Under the pieces are notes generated by a model. That model was given only the letters and a program-made list of their open reading frames with translations, did no database searches and was not told the origin of the DNA. Below, in pieces: positions 1-7,041 of a stretch of DNA of 11,121 nt. Position numbers and translations under genes: made by a program. Each line of letters begins with the position of its first letter. Within the stretch, counting starts at the first letter, position 1. Source of the stretch: an uncultured Ruminococcus sp. (GTDB lineage Bacteria > Bacillota > Clostridia > Oscillospirales > Acutalibacteraceae); contig CACYDD010000079.1 in assembly GCA_902773065.1 (NCBI GenBank), positions 1 through 11,121 of the forward strand, written 5' to 3'.

Positions 1-96
1 GGAATAAATGCAAATTACCATTTTGACTGATATCGTCTGTAGTTTCATGGTTTTTTACCCACACTTTCTAGGGAAGAGCCATATTTTTTTCATCAG

Positions 97-125
97 TGAA
101 ACAGTTCCCAAGTTTCCTGCGTTAT
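97..125 (+). promoter_or_regulatory. Candidate ECF-type promoter of the sigma/anti-sigma operon
   Basis: TGAAAC at 97-102 is followed after 17 bases by CGTTAT at 120-125, which resembles the AAC ... CGT arrangement of promoters read by ECF sigma factors. It lies 47 bases upstream of the sigma start codon, as expected if the sigma factor drives its own operon. No good TTGACA/TATAAT pair is seen in 1-172. This is pattern matching on one site. Confidence 0.4.
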
Positions 126-172
126 ATAGCGTGAAAAGAGTAACCACTCAGAATCATAAGGAGGTAAAAAAC

Positions 173-718
173 ATGGACGACAGCATGCTGATCAAACGAC
201 TGAAAGCAAAAGAGACCTCCGCACTGGAGGATATCATTGACAAATATACACGCCTTGTGTCTGCCGTAATCGGCAACGTAGCGTGCGGATATCTGACAGC
301 GGAGGATATTGAAGAAGCAACAGAGGATACGTTTATTGCGTTATGGTATAACGCAGAAAAGATAGAGGAACACAAGCTGAAAGCGTATCTGTGCCAGATT
401 GCCAAAAACAAGGCAAGAGACAAACTACGACGACTTGACAAGAACAATGTCGTGAGTCTTGACTCGGTAGATGCGGACGGAGGGTTTCTGATCTCGGATG
501 ATATTGAAGAAAAAACTGCAAGCATTTCTCTTCTTGAAGCAATTGACGAAATCGGCGAACCCGACAGAGAAATCATTATCCGCCGCTATTACTACTACCA
601 GACCTCGGCAGCGATAGGAAAAATCATGAATATGAACCCACAGACTGTAAGAACAAAAATTTCAAGGGCAAAAGAAAAGCTCAGAAAATTATTAACAGAA
701 AGAGGTTTTACACTATGA
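173..718 (+). CDS. ECF-type RNA polymerase sigma factor (sigma-70 family)
   Basis: A 181-residue ECF sigma factor that would direct core RNA polymerase to a small regulon, held inactive by a membrane partner until a signal arrives. Sigma region 2 covers about residues 18-90, with the acidic helix AEDIEEATEDTFIALW and the basic stretch ARDKLRRL. A linker of about 30 acidic residues follows. Region 4 covers about 118-176, ending in the helix-turn-helix MNPQTVRTKISRAKEKLRKL. The length is normal for the family. The frame is open upstream to position 8, but the start at 173 is chosen because AAGGAGGT lies just before it and the extra N-terminal residues look non-coding. Its last codons overlap the next gene by ATGA, implying translational coupling. 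The subgroup and signal cannot be read from sequence. Family assignment is sure; pairing with the next gene is inferred from overlap. Confidence 0.93.
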   Translation: MDDSMLIKRLKAKETSALEDIIDKYTRLVSAVIGNVACGYLTAEDIEEATEDTFIALWYNAEKIEEHKLKAYLCQIAKNKARDKLRRLDKNNVVSLDSVDADGGFLISDDIEEKTASISLLEAIDEIGEPDREIIIRRYYYYQTSAAIGKIMNMNPQTVRTKISRAKEKLRKLLTERGFTL

Positions 719-2136
719 AAAAACAGTTTTTTGATATACTCGATACCGTACCCGCAGGCGTAGATTACACAACCGTAGAGCCTGAAACAGAAATCAACTC
801 CGAGCAGGTAAAAGCAGGTGTTCTCAGAAGAATTTCCGCTGAAAATACCGCTCCGGCTAAAATCAGAAAAGTCAGCAGAAAGAAACATATGGGCTTAACA
901 CTGATTGCCGCAGTGCTTGCCGCAGGAATTCTCGGCACGATCAGCGTAGGAGCAATGGGCGGATTCAATGAAGCATTCGGCGATATGTTCGCAGGCGTAA
1001 AGTCAGGCAGTCTGTATTCGGGCGGAAGTGTGAACATTCAGAATAACGATAAATATGATGTCAACTTTCTTGGAGTCACAGGTGATAACAAGAATGCCTT
1101 TGCTTCTATGACAATCAGAAACGCAGACGGTTCAGCTATTACATCAGACCCCGAAAATGACTATATTCTTCCCATGAGTATGGATTATGACCCCGATACC
1201 GACAATGTACCGTACATAGGAACTAATACTAACGGCGAATATGACAATGTGTCTATCAAAGTTCCGCTTTTTACAAAACTGACATCGGGTCGTTACTCGC
1301 AAGTTGATTATTTCGATCACGGCGGAGAAATCTGTTATTCTTTCATCAGCGACAGCACCATAAGATGTATCCCAAGCTACAGCAGCGGCATTGATATGGA
1401 AGAAATTAACCTCAAGGGCGAAGAAATGAAGGTTGAAATCAAGGAACTGTATGTATACCATGATGTCGAGGAAATCTGCAGCTGCACAAATGTATACGGC
1501 GACGAGGATTTTGATGAAACACCGCAGAAAGAAGCAGACGCAAAAATCAGAGAAGCAAGAAAGAATCTGAAAGAAGGACAGGTCATTGTCGGCAAATATG
1601 ATAATGTGACAAGCCCTGACAATACACATATCAGTATAACTGCAACATACTATCTGTCAGACATAAAGAAAATCGACCTTGACCTGACAGGCACATGGAA
1701 GCTTAATTATCATGATGAAAGCTCCAAAGAAATTTCGGTTGCAACAAAAACCATCAGCCACGAATGTAACGAAAACCTGGGCACAGTTGACTATGAGATC
1801 AACTCCGTAGAGGTAAGTCCGTTCTCAGCAGTTATTGATATTAAAGCAGGAGAGGATTCCAAGCGTATTGATAAGGAGAGCGGCGTAGATAACGAATTCT
1901 TCTTTGAAGTTTCCAATTCCTGGCCTGTGATAACGCTGAAAAACGGCGAAAAAGTAAGATGTGAATACCAGTCCGACCTGGGCAACGGAAACACCTATGA
2001 AGAAACAGGCGGCAATTACAAATTTGAACTCCGCTACACCGACACCAAAGACGGACTCAGCACAAAACGTATGTTCATCACCCCCGATGAAATACAGTCA
2101 ATCGAAATGGAAGGTGTCAATATTCTTTCTGAATAA
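715..2136 (+). CDS. Membrane-anchored putative anti-sigma factor with large extracytoplasmic domain
   Basis: A 473-residue single-pass membrane protein, probably the anti-sigma factor for the overlapping ECF gene. About 59 cytoplasmic residues, basic near the membrane (RKVSRKKH), precede one membrane helix at about 60-82 (LTLIAAVLAAGILGTISVGA). Some 390 hydrophilic residues rich in beta-type segments then lie outside the cell. The sequence after the helix (GGFNEAFGDMFAGV) resembles the DUF4179-type membrane proteins encoded beside clostridial ECF sigma factors; this is recall of style, not a search. No zinc-binding HxxxCxxC anti-sigma motif is present in the short N-terminal part, so binding to sigma would use another fold. 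No protease or enzyme motif is seen in the outer part, which may sense a ligand or envelope stress. AGAGG lies 9 bases before the ATG, and a terminator follows the stop closely. Confidence 0.72.
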   Translation: MKKQFFDILDTVPAGVDYTTVEPETEINSEQVKAGVLRRISAENTAPAKIRKVSRKKHMGLTLIAAVLAAGILGTISVGAMGGFNEAFGDMFAGVKSGSLYSGGSVNIQNNDKYDVNFLGVTGDNKNAFASMTIRNADGSAITSDPENDYILPMSMDYDPDTDNVPYIGTNTNGEYDNVSIKVPLFTKLTSGRYSQVDYFDHGGEICYSFISDSTIRCIPSYSSGIDMEEINLKGEEMKVEIKELYVYHDVEEICSCTNVYGDEDFDETPQKEADAKIREARKNLKEGQVIVGKYDNVTSPDNTHISITATYYLSDIKKIDLDLTGTWKLNYHDESSKEISVATKTISHECNENLGTVDYEINSVEVSPFSAVIDIKAGEDSKRIDKESGVDNEFFFEVSNSWPVITLKNGEKVRCEYQSDLGNGNTYEETGGNYKFELRYTDTKDGLSTKRMFITPDEIQSIEMEGVNILSE

Positions 2137-2154
2137 AGTTTTCAACCGAACGCC

Positions 2155-2194
2155 CCCTCCGCTATGAATTGCTCACGGCGGAGGGTATGTTTTT
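2155..2194 (+). terminator. Rho-independent terminator of the sigma/anti-sigma operon
   Basis: CCCTCCGC (2155-2162) pairs perfectly with GCGGAGGG (2178-2185). Inside, TGA (2165-2167) can pair with TCA (2173-2175), making a longer interrupted stem. TATGTTTTTA follows at 2186. It starts 18 bases after the stop codon of the membrane gene. Confidence 0.85.
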
Positions 2195-2272
2195 AATCTA
2201 CTGTATAATAGTTTATTTAGAAAAAATGGAGCAGCAAAATAAAGCAGACGACAAATACAGTTTTGCTCAAAT

Positions 2273-2328
2273 AAAATACACCTCTCTGAAAGTGATTATT
2301 TTCATCGATATAAAATAGGTGTTATTTT
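2273..2328. repeat. Long imperfect inverted repeat, possible bidirectional terminator
   Basis: AAAATACACCT (2273-2283) pairs with AGGTGTTATTTT (2317-2328): eleven base pairs with one bulged T at 2323, and weaker pairs extending outward. The 33-base loop holds a small GAAA ... TTTC hairpin. The plus strand continues with GTTTTTG, so it could end plus-strand transcripts. It could also stop read-through from mfd on the other strand, where no other terminator is visible. Confidence 0.45.
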
Positions 2329-2630
2329 GTTTTTGCCGGAAACTCAAATCTGATTTTCTTTACTGTCTTATCGACAACAACCTTTCTTCTTTATGTGTAT
2401 GTTTCTAAAGATGATGTAATTGTGCTTGTTTATTTTCTTATTGTAATTTTCAACTTGACCGGTATAAATAATTCTGGGAATATTAACTCGAAACGTGGTG
2501 ATGAACTTGTCTTTTGTTTTCATAGCGACCAACGAAAATGATTGTGTTAATTGACAGAGGAGGCACTCCGCCTTTATTTGTAAATTTTGCCAAACTTGAT
2601 CAATTACAGTAAAATACTTTTGATTTGTTT

Positions 2631-2656
2631 GTAACAAAACCGTTTTTGCTGTATCA
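2631..2656 (+). promoter_or_regulatory. Possible relic promoter of the broken sigma gene
   Basis: GTAACAAAAC (2631-2640) followed by GTATCA (2651-2656) has the AAC ... GT(A/C)T look of an ECF promoter. It lies 22 bases before the GTG start of the remnant. The spacing (15 bases after AAC) differs from the candidate at 97-125 (18 bases by the same measure), so if both are real they would answer to different sigma factors. Weak evidence. Confidence 0.22.
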
Positions 2657-2678
2657 TATTATCGCAGAAGGTGAAAAA

Positions 2679-2783
2679 GTGACACTTGAGGAACTGTAAG
2701 AAGAAAACTATCCTATTGTATACGGTTATCTGCTGACACTGTGCAAAAATGACAGCACGGCAAGGGCTTGGTGTTTGCCTTGA
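2679..2783 (+). pseudogene. Truncated N-terminal remnant of a second ECF sigma factor
   Basis: Reading from a GTG at 2679 gives MTLEEL-stop-EENYPIVYGYLLTLCKNDSTA, then unrelated residues and a TGA at 2781-2783. This matches the first helices of ECF region 2, commonly (M)TLEELYEEYYPxVYxYLLxLxxD in the family. The internal TAA at 2697-2699 sits where a tyrosine codon is expected, one base away from TAT or TAC. AGAAGGTG lies 5 bases before the GTG, so the original start signals survive. Homology seems to end near 2760, where AEDLTQE-like residues should follow, and the frame ends directly against the mfd stop codon. The remaining four fifths of the gene and any anti-sigma partner are gone. It does not resemble the N-terminus of the intact sigma factor at 173, so it is not a simple local duplicate. 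Confidence 0.7.
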
Positions 2784-5700
2784 TTACATAAATTTTGTGT
2801 CAAATATTATGCTCAGTGCCTGACCTGCACTTTCACCAAGATTGATCTTAACGCTGATATGAGGCTTTGCCGACATATCAAGATTCGCTCTTCTGCCGAC
2901 CTTTCCCATATGCTCCATCAGATCTGCTGCTCCTTCACAGCGTATTTCATGAAAATAAATGCAGATATGATCGTCACGCTGACGGATCGCCGATACCCCC
3001 AGCCGCTGTGCCTTGCTGCGTACAAGCGCGATGTTGATCAGCCCTTCAACTGCTGTCGGAATATCTCCGAAACGGTCTGTCATTTCGTCAACAACATCAC
3101 TTGCATCATCATTGGTGCGGATATCCGCAATACGGCGGTACATTTCAAGGCGGTGGCTGAGATTTTCAATATATTCCTCGGGAATATGGGCATCCGCCTG
3201 TATATCGACCACACAGTCGCTGTCCTCGGGCTTTGGTGCTTCACCCTTTGCCTCACTGACTGCCTGACCAAGCAGCTTCATATACATATCATAGCCGACA
3301 TCTGTCATATGACCGTGCTGCATTGCTCCGAGCATATCGCCAGCACCACGAATTTCAAGGTCACGCATAGCAATTTTAAAACCTGAACCAAATTCTGTAA
3401 ATTCCCTGATCGCTTCCAGACGTTTTTGTGATATTTCGCTGAGTACTTTATTCTGATTGAAGGTAAAATACGCATAGGCTCTCCTGTTAGAGCGTCCTAC
3501 TCTTCCTCTGAGCTGGTGCAGCTGTGACAGACCCATTCTGTCGGAATTTTCAATAATGAGCGTATTGGCATTGGGAATATCAACACCCGTTTCAATAATT
3601 GTCGTACTGACAAGCACATTGATTTCCTGCTCCAGCATTTTCCGCCATACTTCAGAAAGCTGTGCTTCGCTCATTTTTCCGTGACCGAAAGCGACTTTCG
3701 CTTCGGGTATTGCCTTGGCAATATCTCCTGCCTTGCTTTCAATGCCATCCACACGGTTGTACAGATAAAAAACCTGTCCGCCTCTTCTGAGTTCACGTCT
3801 TATTGCTTCGTTAATCACTGCTTCGTCATATTCCAGAACATAGGACTGCACAGGATGTCTGTCCTGTGGTGCTTCTTCAAGGGTAGACATATCTCTGATT
3901 CCCGACATTGCCATATTGAGCGTTCGTGGGATCGGTGTTGCGGAAAGGGTCAGAATATCCACATCTTTATAGAGGGCTTTGAAATTCTCCTTCTGCTCTA
4001 CGCCGAACCGCTGTTCCTCATCAATAATAATCAATCCAATGTCACGAAATTTCAGGTCTTTTCGGATAAGGCTGTGTGTGCCGACAACCATATCGATATC
4101 GCCGCGCTCAAGTTTGTTGATAATTTTTTCTTTCTGCGACGCATTTCTGAAACGGGAAAGCAACTCAATACTGATCGGATAACCTTCAAATCTTCTGAGT
4201 ACTGTCTGGTAATGCTGCCATGCAAGAATTGTTGTCGGACAAAGCAAAGCGCACTGCTTACCATCGGTAACACATTTGAATGCGGCACGGAGTGCAACTT
4301 CTGTTTTGCCGAAGCCTACATCTCCGCAAAGCAGTCTGTCCATCGGAACAGGTCTTTCCATATCTCCCTTAATTTCCTCAATACAGCGTTTCTGGTCGTC
4401 GGTTTCTTCATATTCAAACTTGTTTTCAAAATCACGCTGCCACTCATTATCGCCCGAAAAAGCAAAACCCTTGGCTTTCATTCTTTCGGAATACATTTTG
4501 ATCATCTGTGCCGCAATATCTTTGACGGCTTTTCGTACTCTTGTTTTGGATTTTTGCCATTCCGTTCCGCCGAGCTTGCTAAGTCTAACGGTGGAATCCT
4601 CTTTCGGTCCGATGTATTTGGATATCATATCAAGCTGTGTGACAGGAACAAAAAGGCTTGAACCGCCTGCATATTTGATAATGATATAATCCTTGACAAC
4701 GCCGTGAATTTCTTTTTTTTGCACACCCTGAAACAGTCCGATGCCATGGGTACTGTGTACGACATAATCTCCGGGAGACAGCTCTGCAAGGCTGAAAAGC
4801 GTACCTTTTTTCCGCTTTTTCGCCTTTGTTTTTGTTGGTGATACCGCAACATGAGAATGTGCGATAAGGCAAAAACTTGCCGAGGGATATTCAAAGCTTG
4901 CGCTGAGACTGCCCGGAGTGACATAAATTCCTTCCCCCTCTAACTCTGCATTTTCGGAAAGGAGACGGACGCTGATATTCTTTGCCAGAAGGTCATTATA
5001 GACATTTTCGGTATTTTTTTTCGTTCCGCAAAGTATCACACAGGTTTTGTTTGCCGCCATGATATTTTCAAGGTCTTCACAAAGGACACTGACAGAACCG
5101 CTCCACAGCGAAAGCTGTTTTGCTGTAAAATTCACCAGTTCCCTGAGAGAAAGCTCACAGCTTCCCCTTGCGAAATTATCAATAAATACCGTATCTCTTT
5201 CTGTCAGTGCAGCAAGGTGATCCTGCCACTCAAACATGAAGCTGTCAAGTCCCTTGCATAAAATACCCTCGTGCTTGTAATCGGTTAAATCTTCACTCCA
5301 TTGCAGCAGTACCGAACGAATACGGTCTTTCAGTGCAGGCTGTTCGGAAACAAAAACAATTTCATCTTCTTCAAAATAATCATAAAGGCATGACGGTTTG
5401 TCGTAAATCAGCGAATAATATTTGTCAAGAGAAGTCAGCCTTGCACCGCTGCGGAGCTTCTCCGCTTCGTCTTTCATGATTTCCTTTGCTTTGAGTGCAT
5501 AAGTACCTCTGAGTGCCGCTGCTTTTTTATCAAGCTTATCGGCAAGTGCGGAAAAATCGTCAAACAAAATCTCGCTTGACGGTGTAACGGTAAAGCTTTC
5601 AACCCTGTCAGTTCTTCTTTGTGTTTCGGGGTCAAATTCCGAAATGGTATCGATCTCATCACCCCAGAATTCCACACGGTACGGCTTTTCAGCAGACGGC

Positions 5701-6248
5701 ATGAAAAAGTCAAGAATTCCTCCCCTGACAGAAAACTGACCGCTGCCCTCGACCTGTTCCGCACGGACATAGCCGCAGGCAACCAGTATCTGAGCCAGCT
5801 TTTCGGGAGAGATTTCATCTCCCTCTTTCAGCATAGCTGTATTGTTTTTCAGCACCTCGGGCGGCACAGTATACTGCAAAGCAGCATCAGCACAGGCAAC
5901 CACAATATCACAGCCGCCGTTCATGTAGGAAAACAGCGTACCGATTCTCTGATGGATAAACTCACCCGAAACGCCTGTCACTTCACGAAAGGTAAAATCC
6001 CTCGCAGGGTAATAAAGCGTCCTCAACCCCATTGCATTGATATCCGAACAAAGTCTCGCCGCTTCTGCCTCGTCCGCCGCCAGCACCAGTACGCGTCGGC
6101 GCAGTCTTTTGCACATCGAATAAATCAGATGTGCCTTATGTATCCCCGAAAGCCCCGTTGCCATCGCAGGTGTTCTGCCGCCGCTCACCGCTCTTTCCAG
6201 TGTTCTGTATTCTTCTGTGCCAAAAAGCACATCACTCAAAAATCTCAT
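2784..6248 (-). CDS. mfd: Transcription-repair coupling factor Mfd
   Basis: Mfd is an ATP-driven DNA translocase that removes RNA polymerase stalled at lesions and recruits UvrA for excision repair. The product is 1154 residues, normal for the family. In order: a UvrB-like N-terminal module with a degenerate Walker A (GLSGIHKA, about 32-39); the polymerase-interacting CarD-like domain at about 487-552 (SPGDYVVHSTHGIGLFQGV); helicase Walker A GDVGFGKT (642-649); DEEQ box (743-746); SATPIPRT (769-776); QLRGRVGR (912-919); and a C-terminal TRCF domain from about 1015. All motifs are intact. The frame extends 11 codons further upstream, but the start at 6248 is preceded by AGAGGGAG at good spacing and gives the usual beginning MRFLSDVL. 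The leader carries a hairpin-rich repeat. No intrinsic terminator is seen right after the stop, which abuts a sigma-factor remnant. Confidence 0.97.
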   Translation of the reverse strand: MRFLSDVLFGTEEYRTLERAVSGGRTPAMATGLSGIHKAHLIYSMCKRLRRRVLVLAADEAEAARLCSDINAMGLRTLYYPARDFTFREVTGVSGEFIHQRIGTLFSYMNGGCDIVVACADAALQYTVPPEVLKNNTAMLKEGDEISPEKLAQILVACGYVRAEQVEGSGQFSVRGGILDFFMPSAEKPYRVEFWGDEIDTISEFDPETQRRTDRVESFTVTPSSEILFDDFSALADKLDKKAAALRGTYALKAKEIMKDEAEKLRSGARLTSLDKYYSLIYDKPSCLYDYFEEDEIVFVSEQPALKDRIRSVLLQWSEDLTDYKHEGILCKGLDSFMFEWQDHLAALTERDTVFIDNFARGSCELSLRELVNFTAKQLSLWSGSVSVLCEDLENIMAANKTCVILCGTKKNTENVYNDLLAKNISVRLLSENAELEGEGIYVTPGSLSASFEYPSASFCLIAHSHVAVSPTKTKAKKRKKGTLFSLAELSPGDYVVHSTHGIGLFQGVQKKEIHGVVKDYIIIKYAGGSSLFVPVTQLDMISKYIGPKEDSTVRLSKLGGTEWQKSKTRVRKAVKDIAAQMIKMYSERMKAKGFAFSGDNEWQRDFENKFEYEETDDQKRCIEEIKGDMERPVPMDRLLCGDVGFGKTEVALRAAFKCVTDGKQCALLCPTTILAWQHYQTVLRRFEGYPISIELLSRFRNASQKEKIINKLERGDIDMVVGTHSLIRKDLKFRDIGLIIIDEEQRFGVEQKENFKALYKDVDILTLSATPIPRTLNMAMSGIRDMSTLEEAPQDRHPVQSYVLEYDEAVINEAIRRELRRGGQVFYLYNRVDGIESKAGDIAKAIPEAKVAFGHGKMSEAQLSEVWRKMLEQEINVLVSTTIIETGVDIPNANTLIIENSDRMGLSQLHQLRGRVGRSNRRAYAYFTFNQNKVLSEISQKRLEAIREFTEFGSGFKIAMRDLEIRGAGDMLGAMQHGHMTDVGYDMYMKLLGQAVSEAKGEAPKPEDSDCVVDIQADAHIPEEYIENLSHRLEMYRRIADIRTNDDASDVVDEMTDRFGDIPTAVEGLINIALVRSKAQRLGVSAIRQRDDHICIYFHEIRCEGAADLMEHMGKVGRRANLDMSAKPHISVKINLGESAGQALSIIFDTKFM

Positions 6249-6267
6249 ATCTACTCCCTCTATTGGT

Positions 6268-6340
6268 GGCTTCGCCCCCAAACCCCTGACCGGGGGCTCT
6301 GCCCCATGGACCCCGCAGCCTTTAAAAAGGCTGGCGAAAC
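6268..6340. repeat. Hairpin-rich interspersed repeat element in the mfd leader
   Basis: This GC-rich block stands out in an AT-rich gap. It folds as nested palindromes: TTCGCC (6271-6276) with GGCGAA (6334-6339) closing the element; GGGGC-TCT-GCCCC (6293-6305); CCCC (6283-6286) with GGGG (6292-6295) as an alternative; and CAGCCTTT-AA-AAAGGCTG (6316-6333). On the plus strand the last hairpin is followed by a T-rich run (6341-6352), so it could also act as a terminator for that strand. I recall similar GGGGC-AGA-GCCCC plus GGGGCGAAGCC blocks scattered between genes of Ruminococcus and relatives. The element lies in the untranslated leader, about 20 bases before the mfd start, so it may influence mfd expression. 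Copy number cannot be judged from one window. Confidence 0.65.
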
Positions 6341-6399
6341 TTTTAATTTTTTATGCTGAAATTTTATAAATATTTTTTATACTTCCTTAATTCTTATAA

Positions 6400-6428
6400 A
6401 TTATCTTAGTCACATAGGTATTATCTTA
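6400..6428. repeat. Pair of 9-base direct repeats upstream of mfd
   Basis: ATTATCTTA occurs at 6400-6408 and again at 6420-6428, a 20-base period (about two helical turns), between the small unknown gene and the repeat element. It could be a protein binding site or chance in AT-rich DNA. Confidence 0.25.
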
Positions 6429-6438
6429 ATTATGTATG

Positions 6439-6717
6439 TTATATTCCCTCAGCCATTGCTTCCAGACTATCATATTCCAGCCTAAAATGCCATATACCCT
6501 TTCTGCCTTTGCCAAGAACACCCCAAACCAAAGAGCCATCTTCATTGTCAATGATTTCACCAATATAACTGTCTCCGTATTTTATCATTCTCTTCGGTAT
6601 TTCATTTTCTGAAAAGTCTGTTTTTGATAATTTGATTTCAGAAATAATCTCACAGTCATGACTTTTGATAAATGCCAGTTCTTCTTCGTTGTATTCAACA
6701 CTGAATTTAAACTTCAT
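6439..6717 (-). CDS. Small hypothetical protein between the chorismate-mutase-like gene and mfd
   Basis: A 92-residue protein I do not recognise. It has no signal peptide, membrane segment or metal-binding cluster (one cysteine, residue 21). It is mildly acidic and has an alternating pattern suggesting a mixed alpha/beta cytoplasmic fold, with a glycine/tryptophan-rich centre (LVWGVLGKGRKGIWHF, about 64-79). The ATG lies 12 bases after the stop of the upstream gene, so the two are probably co-transcribed, although only a weak GAAGAAA precedes the start. In Bacillus subtilis the pth-mfd interval holds fin, an anti-sigma factor with several cysteines; this protein lacks those and is not called Fin. 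A coding origin is supported by position and length, not by homology. Confidence 0.6.
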   Translation of the reverse strand: MKFKFSVEYNEEELAFIKSHDCEIISEIKLSKTDFSENEIPKRMIKYGDSYIGEIIDNEDGSLVWGVLGKGRKGIWHFRLEYDSLEAMAEGI

Positions 6718-6729
6718 AATAGTATTTCT

Positions 6730-7011
6730 TCAATTCTTGTTAAATTCGTCCATCTCCATGTTGATAAATCTTGTGATCATTTCCCGATAAAGTGCTTCAG
6801 CCATGTCGGGGTCTGCACCATATGCCTGTGCTTTTGTACGCACCTTTTGTATAACCGCTTCTACACGGGCAGGTGCTTTTACACCCTCTTCACTTTTCTT
6901 GAAAGATGATGCCTGCATAACATAACCCGTTCTTTCCGCTAACAGCCTGATGATCTCATCATCTATCCTGTCAATATTTGCACGAACTTCTTCTAAGCTT
7001 TCACATTTCAT
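6730..7011 (-). CDS. Chorismate mutase, AroQ fold, resembling isochorismate pyruvate lyase
   Basis: A 93-residue all-helical AroQ-class enzyme. Typical members convert chorismate to prephenate for phenylalanine and tyrosine synthesis; the PchB branch splits isochorismate to salicylate and pyruvate. Conserved positions include Arg10 (VRANIDRID), Arg27 in the LLAERTGYV helix, Lys38/Lys39 and Arg49, matching by position the substrate-binding residues Arg11, Arg28, Lys39 and Arg51 of the E. coli domain. The pattern YVxxASxFKxSE (30-41) and APxRV (46-50) is closer, from memory, to Pseudomonas PchB than to E. coli PheA. In particular Val50 stands where the mutases usually have a glutamate. No fused prephenate dehydratase or DAHP synthase domain is present. 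GGAGG lies 9 bases before the ATG, 30 bases after pth, so it is probably in the pth operon. Family sure, exact reaction open. Confidence 0.85.
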   Translation of the reverse strand: MKCESLEEVRANIDRIDDEIIRLLAERTGYVMQASSFKKSEEGVKAPARVEAVIQKVRTKAQAYGADPDMAEALYREMITRFINMEMDEFNKN

Positions 7012-7041
7012 TGTATCTTTCCTCCATTTTCTCTATCGTAA

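Larger units (their letters stand above)
2195..2678. other. AT-rich intergenic stretch without a convincing gene
   Basis: About 480 bases between the terminator and the sigma-factor remnant. They contain a long imperfect inverted repeat (2273-2328) and, at the right end, a possible promoter. An 89-codon minus-strand frame (2368-2637) would need a TTG start, has no ribosome binding site, and encodes a lysine/asparagine/isoleucine-rich product with no recognisable motif, so it is not called. A 31-codon plus-strand frame from an ATG at 2226 also lacks a ribosome binding site. The stretch may be decayed DNA, given the broken gene at its right end. Confidence 0.6.

Noticed and set aside
8..172. 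N-terminal extension of the ECF sigma frame by 55 codons
   Set aside because: AAGGAGGT stands right before the ATG at 173, and the upstream residues do not fit the family; this DNA more likely holds the promoter.
2226..2318. Short plus-strand frame MEQQNKADDKYSF...
   Set aside because: There is no ribosome binding site, it is only 31 residues long, and it runs through the inverted repeat.
2368..2637. 89-codon minus-strand frame
   Set aside because: It needs a TTG start, has no ribosome binding site, and its composition follows the local AT content. No motif was recognised.
3681..4661. 326-codon plus-strand frame inside mfd
   Set aside because: It is antisense to a fully conserved Mfd helicase region; its cysteine- and histidine-rich product is typical of a shadow frame.
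6268..6340. Riboswitch or T-box in the mfd leader
   Set aside because: No specifier loop, T-box sequence or known aptamer core was seen; simple palindromes explain the structure.
5619..6359. 246-codon plus-strand frame over the mfd 5' end and leader repeat
   Set aside because: It is a shadow of mfd and crosses the palindromic repeat; it has no family resemblance.
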